Shown in pieces: positions 37,064 to 45,699 of a stretch of DNA of 64,000 bases. Both the position numbers and the translations under genes were made by a program. The notes under the pieces are model-generated. The model had not been told where the DNA came from and searched no databases. It worked only from the letters and a program-made list of their open reading frames with translations. How positions within the stretch are numbered: the first letter of the stretch is position 1; each line of letters starts with the position of its first letter. The DNA is from Ruegeria sp. ANG-S4 (GTDB lineage Bacteria; Pseudomonadota; Alphaproteobacteria; Rhodobacterales; Rhodobacteraceae), in assembly GCF_000814005.1 (NCBI RefSeq), contig NZ_JWLK01000001.1, positions 1,364,001 through 1,428,000 on the forward strand. The letters run 5' to 3'.

Positions 37064-37260
37064 CGAATTTCACTCCCTGTCGTGTGTATTTTTGCCGCCT
37101 GCTTTCGGCACAACGGCGCTGCAAAGCCGGCATATTTCTGCCTATTGCATTGAATCAACCTTTTCACACGGCACAACAGCAATCAAGCGACTTATTGGCC
37201 ACCTTGTGCACGCCTAACGCGTATTCCGGGTATTGTTTGTTCAGGCGTGTTTTTTGTGCC
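37064..37260 (-). promoter_or_regulatory. Leader region of the precursor operon
   Basis: This 197-bp gap separates the P450 stop from the precursor start. No gene is seen. A weak sigma-70-like arrangement (TTGATT on the minus strand about 80 bp before the ATG, followed 17 bp later by an AT-rich hexamer) could start a separate high-level transcript of the precursor. A 7-bp inverted repeat (CACGCCT / AGGCGTG) at 37209-37249 has a 27-nt loop and is unlikely to be a terminator for the P450 gene. Confidence 0.3.
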
Positions 37261-38553
37261 TCAGATGCGGGGTTGCAGGTCGAATACCTCGGGCTCTGCG
37301 GCGCTGGGCGTCAGGGACCAGCGACCGGTGATCGCGGCGATGATCACGGTCATCTGCAAAAGCGACTGCGCCGCCGCGATGCAAACTCTTGGTCCCGCGC
37401 CGAAGGGCATGTACGCCTTGGCAGCGGTCTGGGGGATGCGGCCTGCGGCGAACCGATCCGGAATGAAATTCGACGGGTCAGAAAAGTATCGCGTGTCCCG
37501 GTGAAGTAGTCCGGGACTTACCCAGAGACCGACCCCCTGGACCATTTGGCAACCAGCGGTTTCGAATCCGCGCGATACTTCGCGGTACAGGATTGGTGCC
37601 GGGGGTGACAAGCGCATGGATTCGCGCAAGATGGCCATTGTGCGGCTTGCGCCAAGGACCTGAGCGCTTGGTTCCGGGGCGCCATCTATCGTCATGGCAT
37701 CTGCGGCCACTTGTTCGTCCAATGAGTAGTCGTGTACATCGCGCCAAAGGGCGGTCAAAGCGAGGGGGATGGTCAAATGACCGGCATAAAGCATCTGAAT
37801 GACCTCGCCCGCAATATCCTGTCGCGTCAGGGTTTCAGGGTCCGCCAAATGCATCTGAACCAAGGCCGACAAAACATCACCGCGATCCTTAAAATCGCCA
37901 ATGCGCGTGTCGATAATCGAGCGTACGCTATCCATGTCTTTCGGTGCGCGCGGGCGGGTCATCCGAAGCGCACCGGGCGTTATGTCGGCAGGCGATGTAA
38001 AATCCTCGCCATACCCTTCGGCAAAGGGCACCAGACCACTGCGCCCACGACCATCTGCATAACCTTCAAGATCGGCATCTATGACTGTGCGCAATGCGAT
38101 ACGTGCGGTCAAAAGCCGAATTTCGTGCGGCAGATTGACAGAGCTGCGCCCAGCCCAACTCTCGGCCATGGACCGCGCCAGTTCGGCGGCGATCAAAAGG
38201 CGTGGTTTGCGCAAAGCCGCCCGAAAAAGCGGCAACAACTGATACCGGCGTGCGCGCCACACGTCGGGGTCGTCCAGCGTGGTCAGACCATCGCCCCAAT
38301 GGCCACGATTGGAGTCGCGCAGAAAACGCGGCTTGCGCATATGCGCCTCATGAAAGCGAAAGAGGTCGCGCACCAAGTCGCCATCGTTGACAAGTACGAT
38401 GGGCCCCGTGCCCAGATCGAAACTGGCAACGTCGCCAAAGGTATCGGACAGTTGGCCAAGAAAACCCAAGGGATCGCGTTTGAAGAATTCGGCATTCAGA
38501 CGGGCGTGCTGTGCTCCGGACGGCCCCGGCGGCAGATCGGACAACCGGACCAT
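37261..38553 (-). CDS. Cytochrome P450
   Basis: This 430-residue haem monooxygenase has a proline-rich start (DLPPGPSG), an I-helix AGHLT (the AGxxT oxygen-activation motif), the ExxR motif ESMR in helix K, and the haem loop FGAGPRVCIA with the cysteine ligand. The final residue of that loop is Ala instead of the usual Gly. No membrane anchor is seen. The ATG at 38553 is used; a GTG just before it is possible. It is the first minus-strand gene of the TOMM cluster, upstream of the precursor, and its start lies only 29 bp from the divergent SagB gene. It likely oxidises the peptide product. Confidence 0.9.
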   Translation of the reverse strand: MVRLSDLPPGPSGAQHARLNAEFFKRDPLGFLGQLSDTFGDVASFDLGTGPIVLVNDGDLVRDLFRFHEAHMRKPRFLRDSNRGHWGDGLTTLDDPDVWRARRYQLLPLFRAALRKPRLLIAAELARSMAESWAGRSSVNLPHEIRLLTARIALRTVIDADLEGYADGRGRSGLVPFAEGYGEDFTSPADITPGALRMTRPRAPKDMDSVRSIIDTRIGDFKDRGDVLSALVQMHLADPETLTRQDIAGEVIQMLYAGHLTIPLALTALWRDVHDYSLDEQVAADAMTIDGAPEPSAQVLGASRTMAILRESMRLSPPAPILYREVSRGFETAGCQMVQGVGLWVSPGLLHRDTRYFSDPSNFIPDRFAAGRIPQTAAKAYMPFGAGPRVCIAAAQSLLQMTVIIAAITGRWSLTPSAAEPEVFDLQPRI

Positions 38554-38582
38554 CACTGGACCACCCTGCAGGGGATGTTCTG

Positions 38583-39884
38583 ATGCCGCAAGCTGAACCC
38601 TGGTCCTATGGCTTGGTGCGCGACGTTGCGCTTGAGACGTCGGAAGATCATGTCCTCATTCGGACCCCCGCCAGAACCCTGCGATTTGCCGGCAAGGAAA
38701 ACGCCGAACTCGTCAGGCTGTTGGCAAAGGGCGACGCGGCGGAGGACGCTTTGGGCGCCGCCGTAAACGCGTCCGATATGTGTGCGGCCCTTCTGTTCCG
38801 GCTTGACCAAATTGGTTTGTTGATCCGCTCGCTGCTGCACGAGGGTCGGAGAATTGCGGCATGCGTCCCGCACCGCGCACCTGAACACGGCTTGCCGCAA
38901 TCTCTGTCCGCCCCCACGCTGCAACTGTCGTCCCGGGTGATTTTGCAACCAGTCGACCTTGGCTACCGGGTTTATGTTCCAGGTAGCTGGGCGGAAATTG
39001 AGATACTGGGCGCGGGATCGTCGCTGCTGTTGTTCGATCTCGCGCAGGGCATGGACGCAAAAGCAATCACTGCCGCCCGGTATGACCTCGATCCATTGGC
39101 GCTGGACACTTTGCTGCGCATGTTCCAGTGGTGTGGACTGCTGGACACGTCCAGCGCGCCGCACGTTCCAACGCACGAGGCCCTGTTTCACAGCCGTACT
39201 CGAACCGGGTTCTCGCGGTCGCCAATCGGTAAAACGGGTGAACCTCCATCCATCAAAGCCGCAGGATCTGCCCCGCAGATTGAACTGCCAATGCTGAACA
39301 TCGCAGACCTGATTGCCCGCGATCCGCCTTACGCGTTGGTCTCGCAGCGGCGCAAAAGCCAAAGAACGCAAGGATCCGACCCAATATCCCGTGAACAGCT
39401 GGGCGAGTTGCTGTTTCGTTGTTTCTACACGGGAAACGGCCATCATGCCTATCCCAGTGGTGGCGGACTCTATCCACTGACTGCGCATCTTGTCGTTCAT
39501 CGTAGTGACGGCCTGGCATCTGGGCTTTACAGCTATGATGCCGGGCATCATGGCCTGAACATGATCGCCGATATCAACCCGTCTCTCAAGGCGCTTGTGA
39601 TGGAGGCCGCTTCGGCTGCCGACACGACGTCGCCGTCGCAGATACTGCTGGTGCTGTCCGCGAATTTGAACGAGATGCGATGGGTTTACGGCGATCTGGC
39701 GTACTCGCTTGTGCTGAAAGAGGTTGGGGCGGTCTTTCAAACTGTCCAACTGGCCGGAGCAGCAATGAACCTGGCTGTTTGCCCACTGGGAACGGGAAAT
39801 TCGCTGCGATTTGCACAGGCTTCCGGCCTGAGTGAATTTGATGACCCATCGGTTGGGGAAATGCTGATCGGGTCAGCAAAGTGA
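38583..39884 (+). CDS. SagB/ThcOx-type dehydrogenase (TOMM azoline oxidase)
   Basis: This 433-residue protein has an N-terminal leader-recognition-like region (about 1-215) and an FMN nitroreductase-like domain (about 235-433). The latter has RCFYTGNGHHAYPSGGGLYPL, the SagB-family FMN segment, and GAVFQTVQLAGAAMNLAVCPLG. SagB enzymes oxidise azolines made by YcaO partners to aromatic azoles. The ATG at 38583 is the first in-frame start outside the divergent P450 gene. It is transcribed away from the rest of the cluster, so its promoter must lie within the 29-bp gap or inside the P450 gene. Confidence 0.9.
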   Translation: MPQAEPWSYGLVRDVALETSEDHVLIRTPARTLRFAGKENAELVRLLAKGDAAEDALGAAVNASDMCAALLFRLDQIGLLIRSLLHEGRRIAACVPHRAPEHGLPQSLSAPTLQLSSRVILQPVDLGYRVYVPGSWAEIEILGAGSSLLLFDLAQGMDAKAITAARYDLDPLALDTLLRMFQWCGLLDTSSAPHVPTHEALFHSRTRTGFSRSPIGKTGEPPSIKAAGSAPQIELPMLNIADLIARDPPYALVSQRRKSQRTQGSDPISREQLGELLFRCFYTGNGHHAYPSGGGLYPLTAHLVVHRSDGLASGLYSYDAGHHGLNMIADINPSLKALVMEAASAADTTSPSQILLVLSANLNEMRWVYGDLAYSLVLKEVGAVFQTVQLAGAAMNLAVCPLGTGNSLRFAQASGLSEFDDPSVGEMLIGSAK

Positions 39885-40154
39885 CACCCGACAGACGGGC
39901 ACTTTCAAGTCTTGGACCATGACGAACCGAGCTGCCGCTCTACATGAGCCTAGATTTATCGCTGGTATTCCGGCAAAATATCGGGCGAGGGGAGGCCTTG
40001 GCTTTCTCCCACCTGTAAGGATTGGGCGGATTTTGCGCCCGGCGGCACAGATGTCGAACATTCGATGTCGAAACCCGCTCAGCCAGAATCCGGTACAGGG
40101 CGGTAACAAGTTTGGTGGTACGCAGGGCGAACGTTGGGGGATATGGAAGGCACA

Positions 40155-41903
40155 ATGGCGCAACCGGAGGTTTCCTCGGGGGCGAATTTCGGGTCAGAGC
40201 AGCCCGGTTCGATGTATTGGAGCGCGGCGCACAAGCTTGCGTTTGAACGGCTGACGTTTGCAGTGACCAGCGGCGCGCCGATGACCGTATTTGTCGGTCG
40301 CGAAGGAACGGGCCGGACGCGGCTGGTTCGGGAACTGATCGCAACCAATACGTCTGACTGTGTCATTCGCTTGATGAACAACCCCGATGGTGTGGCGGGT
40401 GAGGTGTTTTCTGATGTGCTGTCAGCCTTCAACCCCAAGCGCGCATACTCGGACGACATTAACCGTGACCGCGAAGAGTTGCTGAACCTGCTGCAGTCTC
40501 TTCACGCCGCCGGTCGGTTTCCGGTGCTGGTGGTGGACGATGCAGATCAAATGTCGAACCTTTACCTTGGCGAGCTTTGCGAACTTTGCTCGCAAAGCGT
40601 CGATGGGCGCCCACTGCTGAAACTGCTTCTGGTGGGGCGGCCGGGCACGACGGATATTCTGTCTGGCGTTCGACCGGACCTGACCGGTCCCGCGTTTACC
40701 CTGGAATGCCTGAGCGAGAAAGACGTCGGCGGCTTTCTGAGAGCGCGGCTTGACGAAATTGGTCTGACGGACCGCGCGCTCAGCAAAAACGCTGTATCCG
40801 AGGCGTTCATACTAACCAGTGGAATTCCCGCACGGCTCAACCGGCTGTGCGAGGGATTGAAGCAGAACGCAACGCTGACACGGTTCGCCACAAAGGTCGA
40901 TACACGGGAAATAGACAAGGCCCAGATGCGCAAAATCGGCGCCCTTGTCCGGATCAACGAGCTTGGCCAGAAGGCTCGGGACCAAGGGTATCTGGACAAT
41001 GAAAGTGATGTAGACGGCGCGACACTGGTCAGACGGACTGGTGTGGAGGCTGAAGAAGGCCCGCTGCGCGATGCTTCTGATACTGGTGGAGCGGAACAGC
41101 CTGATAAAGCGCGAACCGGTCTGGGTATCAAAACTCTGTTTGTTGGGGGCGTTATCGTCGTTTTGGGCGCCGGCATGTTGCTGCTACTGCCGGGATCGCA
41201 GGCGTTTTTTCAGGACCGCCTTGGCACAACGCAGGGTGAAGCTACGGAGCCTTCCAGTATCCAAGAGCCAAGTTCGGAAAATGTGGCCCTTGAGGCCACG
41301 AGCGCCCCTGCACCCGACCTTGCGGCAGAGGCGAAAGCCCGTGTGGCACTGATCGCCGACGCGCTTGCGACGACGGATTCGACAGCGACAGGACAGTATC
41401 TTGCAGCGCTTGACCTGGCCGAAACGACGCCGGAGGCGGCGACCGTTGCGTATGCCCGGGCCGCTTTGGCCGGGCATGCCCGCTCGGCCTACTACCTTGG
41501 TCAGATCTATGAAACGGGCGAGGGTATTCCTGTGGATTTGACCCTCGCCCGCGCCTGGTATCGACTGGCAGGACCGCAGATCGAAGGAGCGGCAAACAGA
41601 CTGGATGATCTTCAACCGTCGGCGGCAGAAGGTGATGCAAACGCTCCGATACCGCTGTTTTCAAACCGCACGCCGGACGGGTACCTGGAATTGGTGTGGA
41701 CAAGCGGACAAGGGCCGGACCCATCGGCTTACCGGATTGAACTCTCTTCGCGGACAGATGATCCGGTGCACCATATCCCCGAAATGACCATTTCTGCCGT
41801 GCGCGTGGCCGCGCCGGATCAAGTGCAGGAATGGCGCGTCATAGCCCTGACCGCCGATGGAGATGACGTAGCCGCATCGCCATGGATGGCAATCGACCCG
41901 TGA
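40155..41903 (+). CDS. AAA/ExeA-like ATPase fused to a membrane anchor and Sel1-like repeat
   Basis: This 582-residue protein has an N-terminal AAA (ExeA/GspA-like) domain at about 20-270, one membrane helix near 330-350, a low-complexity linker, a Sel1-type repeat (ARSAYYLGQIYETGEGIPVDLTLARAWYRLA) and a C-terminal beta domain. The Walker A reads GREGTGRT, with Arg for the invariant Lys, and Walker B reads VLVVDDAD, so ATP hydrolysis is doubtful. GGAAGG lies 4 bp before the ATG at 40155. The 270 bp upstream contain no convincing gene. It ends in a perfect bidirectional hairpin. Role unknown; ExeA relatives act in envelope assembly. Confidence 0.75.
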   Translation: MAQPEVSSGANFGSEQPGSMYWSAAHKLAFERLTFAVTSGAPMTVFVGREGTGRTRLVRELIATNTSDCVIRLMNNPDGVAGEVFSDVLSAFNPKRAYSDDINRDREELLNLLQSLHAAGRFPVLVVDDADQMSNLYLGELCELCSQSVDGRPLLKLLLVGRPGTTDILSGVRPDLTGPAFTLECLSEKDVGGFLRARLDEIGLTDRALSKNAVSEAFILTSGIPARLNRLCEGLKQNATLTRFATKVDTREIDKAQMRKIGALVRINELGQKARDQGYLDNESDVDGATLVRRTGVEAEEGPLRDASDTGGAEQPDKARTGLGIKTLFVGGVIVVLGAGMLLLLPGSQAFFQDRLGTTQGEATEPSSIQEPSSENVALEATSAPAPDLAAEAKARVALIADALATTDSTATGQYLAALDLAETTPEAATVAYARAALAGHARSAYYLGQIYETGEGIPVDLTLARAWYRLAGPQIEGAANRLDDLQPSAAEGDANAPIPLFSNRTPDGYLELVWTSGQGPDPSAYRIELSSRTDDPVHHIPEMTISAVRVAAPDQVQEWRVIALTADGDDVAASPWMAIDP

Positions 41904-41918
41904 CAGTGTCACGGGTCG
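41894..41918. terminator. Bidirectional terminator-like hairpin between convergent genes
   Basis: Arms CGACCCGTGAC and GTCACGGGTCG are a perfect 11-bp inverted repeat with a 3-nt loop. It overlaps the stop codon of the AAA-like gene and lies 6 bp from the stop of the TAXI gene. The position between convergent genes supports termination of both. Confidence 0.65.
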
Positions 41919-41924
41919 GTCGCT

Positions 41925-42980
41925 TCAACATCCTATGACAGCACAGATCCTGTTGCGATAGGCGGCGTTCGCCTCGCTTTCGATGCTGGGTTGCTCGGTC
42001 GTTGCAACCGGCCCGCAGCTTAGCTCGTATCCCTCACCCAGACCCAAATTCACGCATTCCGAGATGTTCCACCCGGGTGGGATGTCATTCAGGTCCACAT
42101 CGTTCCATTTTGGATGCCCCGACTGTTTCAGCGTCTGGAATTCCTTGGCAATCAGATGGGCAACGTCAGACACAGCTTTGCAACTTTGCCGGTGATATGC
42201 GTTGCGTGTCGGCGTGTATTCGTAAGTCATCAAAACGGCTTTGACCGCCACCACGTCGATCGTGTCCTGCTGAAACGGATAGGTTCCGGCTTCGATCTTG
42301 GACGGTGTGTAAACCGCAGCCAGCGTTGGGTCCGTCACTGGCAAAAGATGCAGCTTTTCCGGATCAATCTGGTCGGTCTGGAAGATCTTCGTCGGTGCCC
42401 CGGCGACATAAAAGAATGCATCAATGCTCCCGTCCAGAAGCATCTGCAATGAGGTGTCGGCGTTGACCGTCAGCCGTTCAGACGGGGTCACACCCGCCAG
42501 ATCCAGCACCAGCGATGACGTCAGAAACGTACCGCTGTCCTCCACACCGACTCCCACGCGACGACCATTTAAATCCGAAAGCGAATTGATATCCTTTTTC
42601 GCAAGGATGTGGACTTCTTCGTTGTAGAGAGGAAAGGCAATTCGGACGCCAAAGATGGCTCGTGCAATTTCCGGATCCTCGCTGGAATAGGTTTTCAGGT
42701 ATTCCAGAACGTCACTTTGCACGATGCCCAATTGAGTGTGGCGGCGTTTGCGAACGCCCAGGAAATTCTCAAGCGAGCCGGCGCTTTCGCGTACATTCAA
42801 TTCGATCCCGCATGCAGCGGCCAGACCACTCAGATCACCGCCGATTTGGATATACGTCCCGGTAGGGCCACCGGTCAAAATATTGCGTTCGAAGGCCGAC
42901 GCAGACGACGATAATAGCACGCTTGCGGCGGCAACCGCCGCGGTTTTGGCAAGAACGCCCGCCAGCTTAAAAAGACCCAT
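41925..42980 (-). CDS. TAXI-family TRAP transporter solute-binding protein
   Basis: This 351-residue exported binding protein has a signal peptide of about 30 residues ending in SSSASA. The mature N-terminus RNILTGGPTGTYIQIGGDLSGLA and the segments LGIVQSDVLEYL and GVGVEDSGTFLT are typical of the TAXI (TRAP-associated extracytoplasmic immunogenic) family. GGGAGG precedes the ATG at 42980; an in-frame GTG is inside that ribosome site. No TRAP membrane subunits are nearby, and it follows the coiled-coil gene by 26 bp, so this is an orphan binding protein with possibly a sensory role. Confidence 0.85.
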   Translation of the reverse strand: MGLFKLAGVLAKTAAVAAASVLLSSSASAFERNILTGGPTGTYIQIGGDLSGLAAACGIELNVRESAGSLENFLGVRKRRHTQLGIVQSDVLEYLKTYSSEDPEIARAIFGVRIAFPLYNEEVHILAKKDINSLSDLNGRRVGVGVEDSGTFLTSSLVLDLAGVTPSERLTVNADTSLQMLLDGSIDAFFYVAGAPTKIFQTDQIDPEKLHLLPVTDPTLAAVYTPSKIEAGTYPFQQDTIDVVAVKAVLMTYEYTPTRNAYHRQSCKAVSDVAHLIAKEFQTLKQSGHPKWNDVDLNDIPPGWNISECVNLGLGEGYELSCGPVATTEQPSIESEANAAYRNRICAVIGC

Positions 42981-43006
42981 TTTCACCTCCCTAAAAACAA
43001 CAGAAT

Positions 43007-45475
43007 TTAACAGAATTCTCCGGATTTGACCAAATGAAGCAGCGTATGGCGGTTGATTTCGCCCGTCGCTGATTGCAACGCGTTTACGGCGCAGGTCCCG
43101 CTTGCCAATTCGGCAGCAAGCGCCTCAACGACATCGACGGGCAACTCGGCAAGACCCGGCGCACCATTCAGGATTATACGCACCGTTTCGATAGGTTTGC
43201 TGGGACCCGCGGGTGCTGGGATCACAACGGCGACGGGTGCGGGTGCGTCGCTTTGCGGCTCGGGTGTTGTTTGGGCCGTCGGCGCGGGGTTCGATGCAGC
43301 CGAAAGACGCGACTCCGCATCCAGCGTTTGCCGCTCGAGCTCTGCAAGGTTTGCCGCGAGCCCGGCCAATTCATCTCGGTAAGCAGCCGTTTGCAGGCGC
43401 AGCGCGTCCAATTCTTGCCGGGCTTTTGCGGTACTAGCTTCGGTCTCTGTCAGGACGGCCTGACTGTCCCGCTGTCTTTGCTCGGCAATTTCAGCGTCCT
43501 GAGCGGCTTGTGCCTTGGTCGCCTCAACCTCAGCCAACTGGTCCTGTGCTGTATCGCGCTGCGACGTAGCTTCGGCCAGTTCCGATCTGACGCGTTGCAA
43601 ATCCTGCTTCGCGGTCCCGAGTTCACCCTGAACCGACTGCAGGTCTGTTTCCGCATCTGTGACCTGCACAGAGATGTCCTGCAAAGTCTGTTCGGCCTCA
43701 GCAACTTGCGTCTTCTGTGCGTTTGCCGTCTGGATGTCTGCGTTCAGTTGGGCAAGTTCGGTTTGACCGGCCGCCAGATCACTTTGCAATGTGTCCAGCT
43801 GTTCCTGCGCGGTGGCCGCAATGCCTTCGGTTTGTTGCAACTCCGCGGCGACCTTGTCGTGTTGCGCACGAAGGTCAGCCAGTTCGTCGGTTATCGTGGA
43901 GCGGGCTTCCGCATCTTCACTCTTTGCCGTTTCAAGCGCACTTTTTGCCTGAGCCAATTCTTCCCGCAACCTTTCGACGTTTCCCGCTACCTGATCCTGG
44001 TCTTGCTGCAACGCGTCCAATGCGGCGACCAGATCAAGGCGTACCTGGTCTCCGATCTGCAACTCGCCGGACAGTTCTGTCAGCCGGGCTTCGTTCTGCG
44101 AGATTTCAGTGCGAGTTGCTTCGGATTGCGAACGCAGGTCCTCCAACTCGGCCTCTGACTGCGCGCGGTCCGCTTGGTCCTGCGAAATTTCGGCCCGTAT
44201 ACCCTCAAGCCGTTCGCGCGCCGTTTCTATTTCTGTTTCAATCGCCTGCCTTTCCGTCAGGAGTTGACCAGCGTTTTCTTGCTGTTCCTGAACCCGCGCC
44301 AATTCTGCGCGCGCCGCGGTCAGGGCTGTTTCGACCGTCTGCTGTTCTTCCTGCGCTGCACGCGTTGCGTTTTCGGCGCTCGAACGGGCGGCGGACAAAG
44401 ATGCGATTTCCACCGACACTGCTTCCCGGGCTTCATCAAGCTCGGTTCTTGCCTTGTCCAATTCGGCCTGCGCCGCAGCCGTTTCATTTTGAATTCCCGT
44501 CAGATCCGCCTCGGCTGATTTCTGTTGATCCAGCAGGGTCTGCAGCGATTGCTGAGCGGATGTAATCTGTTCTGCCGATCCTTCGGTGTCTTCGGACAGT
44601 TTGGCCCTTTCTGCGCTCAGGGTCTCCAGTTCCTGTCTGATCTGCGACTCTTCCTCGCGCCGCATATTCACAACCCGTTGCAGCCGTTTCAGATCGTCAG
44701 TGACGCCAACCAAGTCCTCTTGCAAGGTCGACAATTCAGACTGAGTCTGATCCATCTCGGCCTGTTTTTCGACGACGGTTGCAGTGAGTTGTTCAAGCTC
44801 TTGCTGTTTCGTGACAAGGTCGGACTTAGCCGTTTCAATGCTGGCTTTTGTTCCGCTCAACGTCTCGTTCAAAGCATCCAGCTTTGTGCTGGCTTCGACC
44901 TGGCTGCGTGTCAGAGTGTCGACCTCTTCCTTAAGCTGGCCTGCCAGCAGACGGTCGGCCTCCATCTTGCTTTCAAGATCACGCATTTCCAGTTTCATCT
45001 GTTCCAGATTGCCGACCTCTGCGGCGGCTGTTTCGATCTGAATGTTCAGGTCGGCAAGCTTTACACTGGCGTCTTGCGCGCTGGTCTCCAATTCCACAAG
45101 CTCGGCCCTGCGCCGTTCCATCGTTTCTTCGTTCGCTTGCGTCTCGGAAGCCAGTTGACTGCGCGCCTCTTCCAATTCGGCAATGCGCGATGCGTTTTCC
45201 AACCGTTCGCTGTCGACTGCGGTGATCTGCGCCTGCAACTCAGCCAGCTCGGTTTCGGCTTGTACAACGTCCGCGGCCAAAGCGTCTTTGGTCGACCGGG
45301 CGCGGTCGATTTCTTCCTGTAATAAAGCCAGAATTTTCCGAAGAGAGGCCGCGCTTTGTGTTGGTTCTGCGGACGCGCCAGAGGCCTCTGCGGCTTCCTG
45401 CGCCAGAACAGCTGGGGTTGCCGCACCAAAACAAACAACAAAAAATGTCAAAACAATCAGGCGCGACGGGACCAT
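43007..45475 (-). CDS. Exported long coiled-coil protein (822 aa)
   Basis: A signal peptide (residues 1-25, ending AVLA) is followed by about 650 residues of almost unbroken heptad-type, Glu/Gln/Ala-rich coiled coil (residues about 45-720). A proline-rich linker and a small C-terminal domain of about 70 residues ending in SGEFC follow. The C-terminal domain has two cysteines (SGTCAV and the last residue) that could form a disulfide in the periplasm. No enzyme motif is seen. It is transcribed into the TAXI binding-protein gene. It could be a periplasmic scaffold. ATG 45475 is preferred to an upstream GTG because the signal peptide starts there. Confidence 0.75.
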   Translation of the reverse strand: MVPSRLIVLTFFVVCFGAATPAVLAQEAAEASGASAEPTQSAASLRKILALLQEEIDRARSTKDALAADVVQAETELAELQAQITAVDSERLENASRIAELEEARSQLASETQANEETMERRRAELVELETSAQDASVKLADLNIQIETAAAEVGNLEQMKLEMRDLESKMEADRLLAGQLKEEVDTLTRSQVEASTKLDALNETLSGTKASIETAKSDLVTKQQELEQLTATVVEKQAEMDQTQSELSTLQEDLVGVTDDLKRLQRVVNMRREEESQIRQELETLSAERAKLSEDTEGSAEQITSAQQSLQTLLDQQKSAEADLTGIQNETAAAQAELDKARTELDEAREAVSVEIASLSAARSSAENATRAAQEEQQTVETALTAARAELARVQEQQENAGQLLTERQAIETEIETARERLEGIRAEISQDQADRAQSEAELEDLRSQSEATRTEISQNEARLTELSGELQIGDQVRLDLVAALDALQQDQDQVAGNVERLREELAQAKSALETAKSEDAEARSTITDELADLRAQHDKVAAELQQTEGIAATAQEQLDTLQSDLAAGQTELAQLNADIQTANAQKTQVAEAEQTLQDISVQVTDAETDLQSVQGELGTAKQDLQRVRSELAEATSQRDTAQDQLAEVEATKAQAAQDAEIAEQRQRDSQAVLTETEASTAKARQELDALRLQTAAYRDELAGLAANLAELERQTLDAESRLSAASNPAPTAQTTPEPQSDAPAPVAVVIPAPAGPSKPIETVRIILNGAPGLAELPVDVVEALAAELASGTCAVNALQSATGEINRHTLLHLVKSGEFC

Positions 45476-45699
45476 ACGCCAACTCTCCACACGAAAAACA
45501 ACTCGATAAGTGTCTCACAAATTTGCGAAAAAGTCTAACTTCGGTCATGCGCGGAAATGTGGTGCGCACAAACCGAATGATGAGACATGACGCATTGCAA
45601 TTTCCGTCAGCGCAAGTTTGCAGCGGGAAAACGACAATATTCGCCCGACCCGAGAGGCGATTGCACACGGATCAGTATGAAAAAGCCGAAAAAAAACGA

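Noticed and set aside
37209..37255. Inverted repeat followed by TTTTTT as a terminator
   Set aside because: The T-run is on the plus strand, where no gene ends, and the 7-bp stem has a 27-nt loop.
39919..40254. Possible 111-codon gene between SagB and the AAA-like gene
   Set aside because: No ribosome site, no recognisable features, and it runs into the AAA-like coding sequence in another frame.
43073..45322. Several long plus-strand frames across the coiled-coil gene
   Set aside because: They mirror the repetitive Glu/Gln/Ala codons of the coiled coil in reverse; Leu/Phe/Cys-rich low-complexity translations without start signals.
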